Below, in pieces: positions 9,463 through 21,736 of a stretch of 64,000 bases of DNA (position 1 is its first letter; each line of letters begins with the position of its first letter). This DNA comes from Peronospora farinosa. Its lineage: Eukaryota; Oomycota; Peronosporomycetes; Peronosporales; Peronosporaceae. Location of the stretch: assembly GCA_947646735.1 (NCBI GenBank), contig CANTFK010000397.1, forward strand, positions 24,899 to 88,898, given 5' to 3'. A program made the position numbers and the translations under genes. A model generated the notes under the pieces. It was not told the DNA's origin, did no database searches, and was given only the letters and a program-made list of their open reading frames with translations.

Positions 9463-12400
9463 CTATTCATCGTCTTCAATGATCGATCCATCTTCGTCCG
9501 ATTGTTCTTCCTCGTCTGATTCACTCTCCTCTTCGTCACATTCCTCATCCTCATCATCTTCATCTGCATCATCGTCCTGCAACGCCTGCTTTATTTTTGC
9601 TTCAAATTCGCCCTCCTTCTCATGCATTCGATTCACAGCTGCCGTCTTGCTACGACGAGATGACAATTCACGACGTATTGGTACAGCAGCCGTCTTGTCC
9701 TCGCTATTCTCATCGCTCTCGCTCTCACTCGAGTCCGCCGAGTCGGATGAGACGTATCGAGCCGTCCTTCGTCGCTGCAGTTTCTTCTCTCTCTCTTGCT
9801 TCTTGAGCCACTTGTCATGCTCAGCACTTGCCATCACTAGCACCTTTTGCAGCACTTCTTCACGTTCTTTAACAAGACCGTGCGCCCATGTCTGATCTTG
9901 TTCCAGTGCGACCGTCTGTTGGTCATTACTTTGGTCGGTGCTTTGCTCCCGGAAGCTCGTGGAAATCCGTTTCAATGCCGCCTCGGCGCTTCGAAGCAAA
10001 CCTTTGTGAGAGCTCAAGCACGATGAGGTGATTTGTTGCAGCAAATACTTGAGCAACAAGGCAGATCGTTGCTCGTCAAGTGTCACTTCAATCCACGTGA
10101 TCATCTTGACAAGAGCCTTTTGTCGCGTAGTAACAACGTCTTGGCGAACAGACGATAGTGCGGCCACCTTTTCGAGTGCAAGCATTTCCAGGCATATCGT
10201 GATGCCAATTCGATTGTGGTGTGCACAGTGCCGTCTCTCCAATTTCTTTGTTCGTTTCTTTCCAGACACCTGCATTGCTGCCTCTTCCGCTTGCTCGTTG
10301 TGGTTCAACAGATGCATGACGTATTTAGCGCAAGCACCCAAGTCAAGCATTGAATCACTCTCCAGCTTCTCCATTGATTTCTGTATCAAATGAGTAGCGG
10401 CTTCCTCCAGCAGCATGCAGTTTGTTGCTGTAGCCATGACGAACGCTGGAAAGAAGATACTCAGCAGCTGGAGAGAGCGCGACTGATATCCGTGTTCACC
10501 AAGCTTCTGTATGTTTTGTAGCTTCGGACTGAAACACGTCTCAAGCAAAATAGCCAGCACTGTGATGTTATTGATCCGATTCATCATAAACAAGCGGCAG
10601 AAGCCCTCCACAATAGTGCTTTGGAGGTCTAAATCATCCACGGTAATCAGCTGAGCCAGACCAATGAAAATCGTGTCGAGATCCAGCTTTTCGGAGGCCG
10701 TCACTGGCTCCGCCTCGCCATCCCTATCTATATCTTTGTCTTCCTTTTGATCTCCATCCTTGTATTTAACCTTGTTTGCGTCCTCGTCTTCGACACTGCT
10801 GCTATTGTTGGTTGCATCCTGGCCATCACCCTCCTTGGCAAAGACGCCTTCGTTTACTCCAGTTTCAACGCCATCCTCAACTTGTTTTGCGCCGAAAATG
10901 TGCGGCTGCAGATTTGAGAAACTGAATGCCGTATCCAGAATTGCCTGGACGCATGTGTGCTTTACCTCGCACTCTTCTTCTGGATTATTCAACGCTCGCC
11001 AAAACACGATCAAATAGCGCTCCGCGATACGCTTATCAAGCAGACAGAACAGTCCGAGGTTCTCTAGGCCAGCTTCACGTAGTGCCGGCACGTCACTGTC
11101 GATTGCAGGAAGAATATAACGACCCATTCCCTCTACAACGGGATCGCTCAAATTGTGCGACGTTAGTTTAAGTAGCTGAGCCACAATCTCGAGACATCGA
11201 AGCCAGCTAAGCACCCTTGGGTCTTGTAGAAGTGCCTCCACTTTCGCCATCTCTGCCTGAACCTTATTGTACTCTTCCGAGTCAAACTCGAGTGTTTCGA
11301 GATGCTTTTCTAGCTCTTCAAATTTGATTTCTGCCGCTTCGCGCTCTTCCTCACTCAGTTTATGCAAATGAGGACCAAAGCTGAGCGCTGGGGCTTCATC
11401 CTCAGTCAGTGGTGTCAGTGGTTCCTGTTGCGACGAAGCAATCTCGGAGTCCTCTTGCTGTAATAGAGAGATTTCTTGGCTGAGTGCTTCCACGGGGTCG
11501 TACATATCAGATATGATTTCTGCGACGACCTGGATAAACTCTTGCTCCGAGCTTCCAGAATACACAAAGGCCATCAACTCCATTATGCCCTTGATCAGCT
11601 GACTATCCGTTTCCAGCTCGCGCAACAGTTTCTCTTCATACAGCACACACAAAAACAATATTAGCATTCGACGAGAGTAATACATGCGACGCTCAAAATG
11701 CAACACGTACGCAGAGAATCCAGCAAATTGCGTCGCCCAAACTCATCCTGGAAATCCAACAAATGTCCAAGTTCCAGTAATTGATGTGCAATAAAGAGGA
11801 CATCGCTTTGGGCTTTGCACGTGGTCACGAGCAATTTGCTAAAATCCGACACGTTGGGCACAAGAGCCGCTGCCTTCTGTGGATCATTGTCGATTATCTG
11901 ATAAAAGTAACACTGCTCTCTCCAGAAGAATATACTCTCGGCAGTCAGTGCATCACTATTCGCCGACAATAATTCGAGTGTATTGAACTCGACAACACCT
12001 TCTTTTCCCAACATTGCTCGCGGTTGATCTGAGAAATGTTGCAGAAGAATACGCGACACCTTGGAACCAATGCTAGGATACTGCTCAATGTCTAATGCTT
12101 TAAGCAGCAGCATCGGTGAAGATTCACACTCTGGAAACCATTTCGTAAGCACCATTTGCTTACATGCTCTTCTCACACGTGCAGCACGATCCTGCAGCCC
12201 TTGATCCAGTAAATGTGCTCGATCCGTAATCGGAATATCTTTCAAAGGCATGGCATCACCAATGGTACAGAACGCAGCATACCGTACGTCTTCACTTGTG
12301 TCACGAATACGAACAAGTAACTTCTTGTACGTATTTTTAGTCACCAACATAGTAAGCAAAGCAGCCTTTCGAACGTCTCTACAGTAATCACAAAAAACAG

Positions 12401-13131
12401 CAAAAAAAAGGAACACGAGTCAGTATGAAGTAACGCTAGTTGGTCGGCCGCTCCCACGACGCCGTCCTGAAGTAACACTAAGAAAAAGGCCTGGAACTAA
12501 CGCACTTGGACGGGTCCATGACCATCAGTTTCATGAGTTCCTCGGTAACGAGATCTTGTTCTTTTTTTGTTTGTAGCTTTTTTAAGCCATAGACACTTTG
12601 TATCCGGATGGACGTGACTTTATCCGTCACGCGACGTAAGAATTCATGTCTCACTTCTTGTTTCAATGGTTCATCCAATTGGTTGTCCATTGTATTGACT
12701 AGAATTTGTAACATTTGACACGCTCGGAGTCGCACGAGTCGATCTTCGGCTCGTGTTACTTTCTGAAGTCGTTGTACTACTTCAGCCAGTAAATCGGCTT
12801 TCCCGTGGCTCGTCTTATACGAGAGAAAAGCACTCACAAGTGACGCAATTGTCTCGACAATCATATCCGTGACTTTATTCATGACCAACACTCTTGTGAT
12901 CCCTACCCAGAGTTCATCCAAGAACAAAACAAACGCTTCTTCTATGATCCCACGTTTTTTATCCCATATTTCATCTTGAAACAACGTCTGAAGACGACGA
13001 ACAGCTGGAAAAAGAGACTGTTGATGGGATACACCTTTACGGGAATAACTACTGCTCTCTACAGCCTGTAATTGGACGTCTTGGAACACTTGACGCAACG
13101 TCAACGTCCATTCCGCACTCTTGTCATCCAT
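9463..13131 (-). CDS. NCAPG: condensin complex subunit 3 (CAP-G)
   Basis: Three exons (13131-12506, 12378-11711, 11633-9463) join in frame through GT-AG introns of 127 and 77 nt to give 1154 residues. The first junction restores DPSKDVRKAALL, a typical HEAT-repeat helix of this family. The first two exons are HEAT repeats (TSEDVRYAAFCTIGDAM, ARVRRACKQMVLTKW), the third contains the Cnd3-type C-terminal HEAT region (MELMAFVYSGSSEQEF), and the protein ends in a long acidic tail. CAP-G is the HEAT subunit that binds the condensin I kleisin and DNA during mitotic chromosome compaction. Length is somewhat above the ~1000 residues of animal homologues, mainly from internal acidic linkers. It is divergent from the PX-RCC1-TBC gene, with 267 bp between start codons. 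Confidence 0.9.
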
Positions 13132-13398
13132 GTGTTGCTCCTTTCTTTGTTTCCCTTTTGAAACTATGTCATAAACTAATATCCTGTTCAAATCGATACA
13201 ACAGTCTGACTCATATACAATCGATATCCCTTTGTAATTCATTTGCCTTTCCAAACCGATACACCATACGAATCTGTACAATTAATATCCCTTTCGCATT
13301 ACGTATCCTCTTGAAACCGATATATACTACATTTATTAACTTGATGTTTCCCTCTTGAATCACATATCGAATAAATTACCACGTAAACTATTCACAAC
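13132..13398. promoter_or_regulatory. divergent promoter with degenerate ~62-bp repeats
   Basis: The short gap between two divergent start codons must hold both promoters. Inside it a degenerate unit beginning AAYCGATA and containing AATATCCCTTT-like words recurs at 13191, 13254 and 13315 (spacing 63 and 61 bp). A partial earlier copy may lie near 13150. No TATA box is obvious. Confidence 0.45.
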
Positions 13399-16300
13399 AT
13401 GGTCAACTTTGGTCTCCTCTCGGACGTGCAGTTGCTGGGGTTTTACCATGCTCAGACTACTCGTGATCGTAGACCTTTTATCGCATACGTAATCCAAGTC
13501 ACAACATCAACGTCTCACTTCCTCGTCTATCGTCGGTATTCTCAAATTGCGTCGCTCGCAAATAAATTACATTTGCATCCGTGCGTTAAATTACCGCCAA
13601 AATACGCACTCCAAGTGTGTCCATTATCAGACGTTCAATTACAAGAACGTTTTGAGGGACTTGAAATTTATTTGCAAGAAATAATCACGTGTCTCATGTC
13701 GCAATATGAAGCGGGGTTACAGCATGATCAGAGCTCCAACGCAGGGTTAGATATGCAAATCTTTTGTGACTTTGTAGCTTCTCATTGTAATCGACCATTG
13801 AAACCCGTGGACGGAACTGTGCTACCTGATTGGGCAAAACCCATGACCAGAATTCGATACATGGATGCTGAGAGTATTACCGATAGTGAAGATGCTGGTT
13901 TCTTACCGAGTGATGAGGAAGAAGCACATTTAAATGACGACGATAAATTACCAACGCCAGAAATTGCCAGTTCTTTACGAAATGAAATATTACAAGCTGA
14001 AGGTAATTTAAATGCTCTATGGCATTGTGTACGTGCGTATATGCAAGCTACAACAACGTGGTGGGGAGCTACAGCAGCTGTATTGGACGAATATAAACGA
14101 GTGGCAGAGATGTCATTATTTCCAGAGGCCAAAGAGGACAAGAAATGTCAAAATGATGACAGTAACACACATGCTACAAGATTAGTCCAAGCGCTGACTC
14201 AAATGCTGCAAACTTTTCAGCCAGAGTTTGAAAAAAAATGTAATGAGGCAGTACTTGGACCATTGGGAGTATTAAGTCATGATATCTTACCGGAAATTAA
14301 ACATACATACTGGACACGACATACGAGTCTGGATCATGAAAATGAGGCCGTAAAAAATGCAAATGTTCGTCGATTGGAACAAGAACGTGAGACCTTGCAC
14401 GTGAAATTACGAACTGATGTGCAAAATAGTATGACAGCATTTGTGGCTCTGCAGAATGAAATGCTGGCTACTATGCACGATCAACTTCATGGATTTGAGC
14501 GAGTGCAGCGTATGCCTCGACAACGCAGTCAGTCGCAGCCAGTGCTAACTCGAAGAAGCCATCAAGAAAGCAGAAGTCCTCGTTCGATTGGGTTGTCTCA
14601 TGCACAGATGACATCAATGCAGGAAAATGACACTGAAGACGCTACGGCAGTGAGTGTACTTCAAGATGAAAGCCTGGAGCTGCAGGTATCTGCATTGTCA
14701 GCTGGCGTTGGGGATACCGAAGTCGCAAACAATAAAGCTTACGATGCTGATGAAAGTATGGACTTTAACAAAGCTCGAGAAAGCATAGGAGGGGAAGATG
14801 GCAATGAAACTGGTGATAACGAACAACAAACAGCTAAAGATGAAATTGAAGTAGGGAAGATGGCCGAGCTTGAAGGTGAAGATGCAGTGAATCAGCCTAT
14901 GGAGGAGCCGAGTTCCCACATGTGGGTGTGGGGGCGGCCCCCAAGTACAGAAGGAGGGACCGCGGTTGTGCTTCGTCCGAAAAGAGTATCTCTGGTTAAT
15001 GGACAATTGATTATTCAAGTGGCTTGTGGTGGCGAGCATCTGCTTTATCTAACGTCAACGGGAGATGTCTACAGCTACGGTGATAACGAAGACAAAAAAA
15101 CTGCAGTCACGATTGCAGCCAGCTGCAACTCGAACGACACCGAATCATCTCGAAGTATCATGAATAATTCATCGTTTCTGTCACCCCATCTTGTCGAAGA
15201 GCTTACACTGGAAAAAGCGCTTCATCGCACGACAATAGCATTGATTACATGCGGCGCGCAGCATTCGTTAGCCATTACGGACGCTGGAGAGCTGTATACA
15301 TGGGGTAGCGGTGAAGACGGGCGCCTTGGACATGGCGACATGCGAGACCGCGCTGTGCCACGCAAAGTCATGAGCTTGCTGCGGGAAAGCGTAGTGAACG
15401 CGAGTTGTGGTGGTGCGCATACTGCTGTTCTGACTGCGAAGGGCACTGTGTATATGTTTGGCCGCGGGCGGAATGGTCGTTTGGGGTTGGGTGATAATAA
15501 ATGGCGGGATACACCCCATCCGATCGTGAGGTTTCCAAAGGGAACTTGTATTTCGCACGTGGTATGCGGTTGGAACTTTACAGCGGCATTAGATCGTCAA
15601 GGTAACATTTTTACGTGGGGCAAGACGGGTGAGGGGCAATGTGGACTGGGGTATGTCGACAAAGACCAAGTGGTACCGCGTTGCGTTGAGAAGCTGCGTG
15701 AGGTAGCAGGAGGTTCATCAGTTGTCGATGTTGCGTGCGGATATACCCACACTGTTGTGCTGGTAGCTACTGGTGAGTTATATTCGTGGGGATTAGGAGA
15801 ATATGGGCAACTTGGCACTGGAGATGTCTATCAGCCGTTACCTGCACGCGTGCAGCTGCCTCAGGACGCGTTGTGTTCCCCCGATCAGTTGGCGCGAGTG
15901 TATTGCGGTGCGTTTCACTCCATTGCAACGACAGAAAAGCGCGTGATGTTCGCTTGGGGGCTAAACTCTTATGGTGCATGCGGTCTTGGGCACACAGCAA
16001 ACAAGGATAAACCCGAACGCATTGATTGCTTTTCATCTGAAACCGAACTCATCGTGGCTTGCGGCCACAAGTACACTATTGCACTTGAGGTGCACCCGGA
16101 TCTTTACGAGCACACATCTTCGGCATCTCGTGCAACAGCACAAGCAAGAGCAGTACTGAATGGGCTTAACATGCAAGGGAGGCAGCTTTCGGATGGCAGT
16201 GAAGCGAGTGAAGATGATTTCTATCTTGGCCGAGTCTTACCGGGTCCGCCAAACTCATCGCCCGTCGTAACAAGCAGGCAACGACGAGGCTCTCCTCCAA

Positions 16301-17460
16301 CTTTGGCAATTGATCTTGATGGTGTCCCGCGTGAGGCTATTCATGAGAAGGAGGAGGAGCTGCGGCGAGCCAAAAAACTTTGGCGAACACGGATTTTGCG
16401 CAATTGGGAAGAAAATAAGGATACGCCTCTAGCACACTCGCTGTGGCGTCAAGGGATCCCACCATCGATTCGAGCTCGCGTGTGGCCCATGGCTATCGGC
16501 AACAAGCTGAAGGTGACTCCGGAGATGTTTAAGATTTATCGTCGACGAGCAGCCGCATACAAGAAAGACCGAGTTGCGAAGGAGGAGAACGGCACTGTGG
16601 ACGGCGGCCGCGAACATACCCTTGCTCTGATTGACACGGATCTACCTCGTACGTTTCCGTCGCTGAAGTTGTTTGACTCAAGCGGTCCATACTACGCTTT
16701 TTTGCTGGAGGTGCTCGAGACATATGCGTGCTACCGACCTGATCTGGGATACATTCAAGGCATGTCGTACTTGGCCGCCATGTTGTGTCTGCACATGCCT
16801 CAAGACCGCTACCTGACTTTCCAGTGTTTGGCTAACCTCATGGTGAACGAACACCTCTTCACCTTTTACTTGCTGGACGCCGATCTCGCGAACGTGTACT
16901 ACACACTATTCGATACGTTTCTGAACTCGCGGCACCCCCGACTGCATGATCATTTACGGGAGATCGGCGTTCTTTCCTGCTCTATGTATTTAATGAACTG
17001 GCTACAGACACTATTCCTGCAGGTGCTGCCGCTCGAGTTGGCGGCTCGCGTGTTTGACAACTTTTTGCTGGACGGCACAGTGTTTCTTTTCCGGACTGCT
17101 ATGGCGATTCACGAACTGTTAGGGCCGCAGCTGATGGCCTCAGAAATGGATGTAGCACTCCCTCTGCTGCAACGCAACGTCGTTTATCAAGATGAGTGGA
17201 ATATGCGTGTGTCGGAGCAAGCTCTTTTTGACACCGTGGCGACCATTACCGTTCCCAGTCACATTGACTCGGCACTTGACCGCGTTGTGAACAACGTCTT
17301 TTTCTATGAGAAGCGCGGTGACCCGGAATCTGTTGGAGGGATGAGGATGATGGCATTTGCTAGTGGTGGCCAGAGTGTCGGAATTGGACATGTGAAGCAC
17401 GAGCGGCGTCGCATGTACACAATCAGCGATGCACTGAATGGCGTTCTGGGCGGGTTTTGA
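13399..17460 (+). CDS. PX - RCC1 repeat - TBC (Rab-GAP) multidomain protein
   Basis: A single exon of 1353 residues from the ATG at 13399. Residues ~1-135 form a PX domain (FLVYRRYSQIASLANKL contains the RRYS phosphoinositide-contact motif). A charged, partly coiled-coil region follows, then about six RCC1 repeats from ~507 to ~900 (GELYTWGSGEDGRLGHGD, GELYSWGLGEYGQLGTGD), which form a beta-propeller. Residues ~1010-1255 are a TBC domain with both catalytic fingers: IDTDLPRTF carries the IxxDxxR arginine finger and GYIQGMSYLA carries the YxQ glutamine finger. The TBC domain should therefore be an active GTPase-activating protein for a Rab, and the PX domain should bring it to endosomal membranes. 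The role of the propeller is unknown. No break is visible. Confidence 0.9.
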   Translation: MVNFGLLSDVQLLGFYHAQTTRDRRPFIAYVIQVTTSTSHFLVYRRYSQIASLANKLHLHPCVKLPPKYALQVCPLSDVQLQERFEGLEIYLQEIITCLMSQYEAGLQHDQSSNAGLDMQIFCDFVASHCNRPLKPVDGTVLPDWAKPMTRIRYMDAESITDSEDAGFLPSDEEEAHLNDDDKLPTPEIASSLRNEILQAEGNLNALWHCVRAYMQATTTWWGATAAVLDEYKRVAEMSLFPEAKEDKKCQNDDSNTHATRLVQALTQMLQTFQPEFEKKCNEAVLGPLGVLSHDILPEIKHTYWTRHTSLDHENEAVKNANVRRLEQERETLHVKLRTDVQNSMTAFVALQNEMLATMHDQLHGFERVQRMPRQRSQSQPVLTRRSHQESRSPRSIGLSHAQMTSMQENDTEDATAVSVLQDESLELQVSALSAGVGDTEVANNKAYDADESMDFNKARESIGGEDGNETGDNEQQTAKDEIEVGKMAELEGEDAVNQPMEEPSSHMWVWGRPPSTEGGTAVVLRPKRVSLVNGQLIIQVACGGEHLLYLTSTGDVYSYGDNEDKKTAVTIAASCNSNDTESSRSIMNNSSFLSPHLVEELTLEKALHRTTIALITCGAQHSLAITDAGELYTWGSGEDGRLGHGDMRDRAVPRKVMSLLRESVVNASCGGAHTAVLTAKGTVYMFGRGRNGRLGLGDNKWRDTPHPIVRFPKGTCISHVVCGWNFTAALDRQGNIFTWGKTGEGQCGLGYVDKDQVVPRCVEKLREVAGGSSVVDVACGYTHTVVLVATGELYSWGLGEYGQLGTGDVYQPLPARVQLPQDALCSPDQLARVYCGAFHSIATTEKRVMFAWGLNSYGACGLGHTANKDKPERIDCFSSETELIVACGHKYTIALEVHPDLYEHTSSASRATAQARAVLNGLNMQGRQLSDGSEASEDDFYLGRVLPGPPNSSPVVTSRQRRGSPPTLAIDLDGVPREAIHEKEEELRRAKKLWRTRILRNWEENKDTPLAHSLWRQGIPPSIRARVWPMAIGNKLKVTPEMFKIYRRRAAAYKKDRVAKEENGTVDGGREHTLALIDTDLPRTFPSLKLFDSSGPYYAFLLEVLETYACYRPDLGYIQGMSYLAAMLCLHMPQDRYLTFQCLANLMVNEHLFTFYLLDADLANVYYTLFDTFLNSRHPRLHDHLREIGVLSCSMYLMNWLQTLFLQVLPLELAARVFDNFLLDGTVFLFRTAMAIHELLGPQLMASEMDVALPLLQRNVVYQDEWNMRVSEQALFDTVATITVPSHIDSALDRVVNNVFFYEKRGDPESVGGMRMMAFASGGQSVGIGHVKHERRRMYTISDALNGVLGGF

Positions 17461-18532
17461 GTAGTTTGACGGAAAGTCTTGCATGTTGGTGTTGGTTCAG
17501 TGTTTTTGGTCCAGTGAGTGTGTGAGTGGGTGGAGTATCGTTGTTATATGGGCATAACGCTTTTTCGGTCTGGCGAGAGTATATGTATTGTGTGTCTCTA
17601 AGGGTGACCCCTGATCGAGTTGATTGACGCTTGCGTGGTATCTGTCCTGAATATCGATGACGTTGCAAGTGAATGTACTTGCAGTAGATGTACGCTACCC
17701 CAAAGCACTGTTTGGCATTATGCTTCTAATCTTTGCAGGAAGAAACCCATGTCTAGTATCATGGTACATGCAGCAAGTACAATGCACGGACTTTTAGGAT
17801 GTGAAACGTGAATGAGATGAAGCTTTGGGTGGTAATCGAAAAGATGAAGCAGTTTTTCGATATTTGTTATCCAACGAAACTGTCGTTCCGAACATATCTC
17901 AAGTGTTGTGGGGCTCGATGGAGAAGCACAAACTCACATGATTTTCACGTTTTGAGACTCAAGGTGTTGGCCGTTTTCAGGTCTTTTACCTCAATTCGTT
18001 TGAAAGATGAGATTCTTGTCTGTGCATGATGTCTAAAAAGAATTGTCGAGACTGTCTTCGTCGCTCAAGGTTCTTAGATCTGCGTCACGAAGATAGATAG
18101 TATCGGGTCACAGATACGACATCACTGCTGCAGATATTGAGCATTCTTGTGGATCTAAGTGTGTGACGAATCAAGAAAAATGAAAGCAGGCTTTGACATT
18201 TCGAGGTCGATGGGTATTTGTAAGCTCGAGCTTGTACTGATAGGCGTGTATCGGACTACGCTTGAGCTACAAAGACCTCAAAGTAAACGGATGATACGTG
18301 GAACATGGTTCTTAGCAATGTCGTGTATTGCAAGATGTCCTCACGATTTTGTTGATCGTACAACGGGCTTGATACTTCGAGTTCTTTGACGTTGTTCGAC
18401 GGTGTTCATCAACAAACAATGTCATGTATTCTAAGTGATATCGTTTATTCAGATGGATTTATAGATACATCTTGGTCCATTCGATTCTGTATGGGTGTGT
18501 GTGGGGTGAATTTCTACTAACTACATGGTCGG
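17461..18532. other. intergenic, no gene seen
   Basis: About 1.07 kb lying 3' of both flanking genes, which converge. Only short frames without recognisable sequence. Likely two 3' untranslated regions plus spacer. Confidence 0.5.
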
Positions 18533-19535
18533 TTAGACCCGTAACTCAAAGTCGCATGGGCTTTGAGTGTTTTGATATTGCTCAAACTTCAAGACAGCAG
18601 ACATTGTTCCTGCTCCCTTGACTGATACCGAGTTCTTGGCTGCCATTGTGAGGCTGTAGTGAAGACGACAAAGTCCTTTGATCTGGCCGTTCTTGTTGCA
18701 ATCTGGCAAGCGGCATAACCGAGCACCACCGTGTAGTTTGCAAAGTCCTTTGGACTGAGCTGACTTTTGGCAGCCACCGATGGAGCAACGACGGCCACCA
18801 CCGTGGGCAATGCAATGACCTCCGCCTTGGTCACTGATCTCGCAGCCGGGAGTCGTACACCGACGACCTCCACCGTGGGCTTTACATAAGCCGCGCGAAC
18901 GAATGCCTTTTGTACATCCTGGCATCCGACAGATGCGTGAGGCGGGCTTCTTTTTTCTGTAGACGTATAGGTCGGTTTGTGCGCCGGTAGCCACGACGAC
19001 CGGCTGCCGTTGGCGATGTGAAGATCATTGAGGCATAGCCACTGAGGCTGGTATTGACACGGACCTTGGGGTCATTTACCATTGGGAAGAAGACTGTATT
19101 GCGAGAAGCTCCTGTTTGGCTTGCGGGGTAAGTTGATACCCGGAGAGCTGCTGCCATGTTGGGCGAAATGGATCCGATTGATGCAGATGGAATGCTGCCT
19201 CGACGCAAAGTACTGGTAAGTTGAGGTGTCGAAGGGGCAGAGGACTCAGAGGCTGCAAGTATGGAGGTGGGTGTGTGTGCCGGGTTGAGTAGCGTGTTAG
19301 TGCTGGTCATCTCGAGGTCACAAGTGCTGGATTGTGAGTCCTGGGGAGACATGATCTCCTGGAAGATTTCGTCGAGCATTTCCTCGTCGCTAAGAGCTTG
19401 GTTAAGAGGATCTGAATGCTGAGTGTGTTGATACGAAGCAGTACTAGTTGCTTGAGTATCAGACTGGAAGAGCATAAAGGTATACTCGCCTTCTTCCGAT
19501 GCACTGGTAGATCTCCAGTCGGTGGTAGGTGTCAT
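18533..19535 (-). CDS. WRKY19-like zinc-finger-repeat protein, frame broken at an A tract
   Basis: The N-terminal part (ATG at 19535) is serine/threonine-rich. The C-terminal part contains five tandem Cys/His modules of the form C-x4-C ... GLCKAHGGGRRC, the repeat found in large oomycete families annotated as WRKY19-like zinc-finger proteins. The halves lie in different frames. The switch falls in a run of six T on the plus strand (18951-18956), next to the sequence encoding RLQKK in one frame and RKKKPASRICR in the other. One base too many in the tract explains it. This may be a sequencing error in a homopolymer, a recent null mutation or, less likely, translational slippage. A nuclear, nucleic-acid-binding role is inferred from the repeats. 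Confidence 0.75.
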
Positions 19536-21736
19536 TGTTGTGTTATTGCTATCGATCGTTTTGGTGCTGAGCTATAATGGTAGTACTGTTGTGTACTTAC
19601 TTGAAGCTGGTGTTCGTACCGAGACAGATGAATTGAAAGTGATCATGGTAGAGCATGCAAACGAAAGAAAAAAGAGATCAAGAGACGTCCCTTTGGTTGC
19701 TAGATCGCACGCTAGTGGGCAGCTTTTCTTCGATTATCCAGCGGTTACGCTCCTAACGGCCACACTTGCATGTGTAAAAGTCTCGTTTGATCGTATCTGC
19801 AAAACGAGACTTGACTAGATTACTGACCTGCTAGTTGATCATGATCCAGGCAGCTTTCAAGCCATCAAGCTAGTACCTTTGAAGCCTCTTACGCTACGAG
19901 ATAACTTTTGAGCTCGGAGCTAGCTGACGACAAGGGCATAAAAGACAAGGATGGACCACGTTTTGGCCGATGACGGGCATTGCGTTTGCAGAATAATAAG
20001 GATCAGCAGCTGCATGCATATGGTAGCTATTGCCTATGTCTGCCTTATGCTATTGTTCTTCCTCTAACATTCCCGACAACTTTGCTTGGCTCCGGACAGA
20101 AATCACTGACTATCTTGACACCGTATTCGAATGAACCAATGCTGATCGTATGCTTGTTAGAATCATGCTTTGGGTAACGGAGACCTCGAAAGCCCCACCC
20201 ACATCTTTTTCAACGTCCACCTCTGTGACCTCTGGGTGGTCCTTTCAAAAGCACGTAAAACATCTCGTCTGAGACGAGCGTGGAACTTTGTACAAGATGT
20301 ACTGGACAGCAGTCAGACGTCGGTTAACCGATCGAAGGCAATTAACGAACGAACTAGCAAAGGGTCGAGTCGATTTCAAGCACTGGAACATGAGTCAGAA
20401 TTGACGTATCCGCTATTTTGGAATGGGTCTCGGTCGGTCTTTCAACCACCGTCTTTATCTCTAGGAGATGGGCGATTCATCATTCCTTCTCATCTCAGCA
20501 GCTCGGGAGGGAAACACAATGCATTGAAGAAAACAATGATTGGCACCACCGAATAGTACAAGCGTTGACGCCTAAGAGACATCTCGGAGTTTTTTTTACG
20601 TTCCGACTGGCCATACACTTGAAACTCGTCAGTTATCGGTAGAAACTTGAGCATATCCACCACTTGGATAGCCAATCGAGATCGCATCGCCGAAAGATGC
20701 GTCTCATTCACGTTTTACAGAGTAAAGAGGCAGCCGTTTTGCGTCAAGAGACACTGTATGAGTATTATTTCATGGCTGAAACGACGGAACACTTGCTCGT
20801 TTTGTAGTAGCAACTGGAACCACTGGGTCATCAATTAAAACGGTCCAGTTCACGTACGACAGCAGATTTATAAATTCTTGAAGCGATCAATGGACATGAA
20901 CGTTTCGTTTTGAAGACGTAAATGAGGTGGTGTCAAGTGGACGTGTCCCAGTGAATGGTCGTAGATTGGATAGAGGGATAAATATGACTAGAAAGTGAGT
21001 GATCCCATTGTCAGTGAGTGCTGTAGAAGACCAAGAGATGAGAATTGAGAGGTGGACTGATTCCGAGCAAACGACAAGAGAAGGCAAGTCGTTTAGCAGA
21101 CAAGCACCACAAACAAGAGCTGGCCATAGACGCACATATTAGAACCAGTCAATGAAAAGAGCATGAAAAGTGTGAGGGGGGGGGGGGCCGTCACGTCGTT
21201 GCATTATTCCTGCAAGCAAAGCTTTAGATGCATACTGTCAAGCAGTAGCGTACATGTACTGCAAGTGATTGGGTGCTATGTTGATTGTACGATCCATTGT
21301 GAGTCATTCTAGGATCCTTAACAGGTGTCATAGAAGAAGAAGAAGAAGAAGAAGAAGAAGAAGAAGAAGACACAGTGTTGATGCGTCTGGACATGACGAG
21401 AGAGGAAAGTCTCACTTGGTTTGAGCTAAAAGCTCACGGAGAGTTGCACTTCAACGTGTTTGTGTACAGACAAATAAGTGACGCAAGTCGTCTTTACGCT
21501 GCAATTTCTAAAAGTCTCTAGTGATCGAGAAGCCATTATAACTATTATCATTGAAGCCTCATGGCCAAGGGAAGAGCTCCAAACATGACTGCTTTTAATG
21601 AAGGGGAATCGAGTGCACCTTTTGTCACTTTTTCCTACCTACGCTATAAATATAGCTAAATTTTAAGCTAAACTTTAGTTTTAGCTACAAGTGCTCATAT
21701 TAAAGGCCACCCCATTTCTCAAACCTCTTATCCGTC
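19536..21736. other. long gene-poor spacer with G12 and GAA tracts
   Basis: About 2.2 kb without a supportable gene. It holds a run of twelve G at 21176-21187 and a (GAA)n run at about 21333-21369. Between 20200 and 20850 there are overlapping short frames with protein-like composition but many stops, which may be an old decayed gene that I cannot identify. TATAAATATA at 21645, 92 bp before the CHIP-like start, is a candidate TATA box. Confidence 0.4.

Noticed and set aside
15222..15818. Minus-strand frames over the RCC1 repeats
   Set aside because: Shadows of the plus-strand RCC1 coding sequence.
20170..20556. 128-codon plus-strand frame as a gene
   Set aside because: No ATG-supported start, no recognisable motif, and neighbouring frames look equally protein-like. 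At most a decayed relic.
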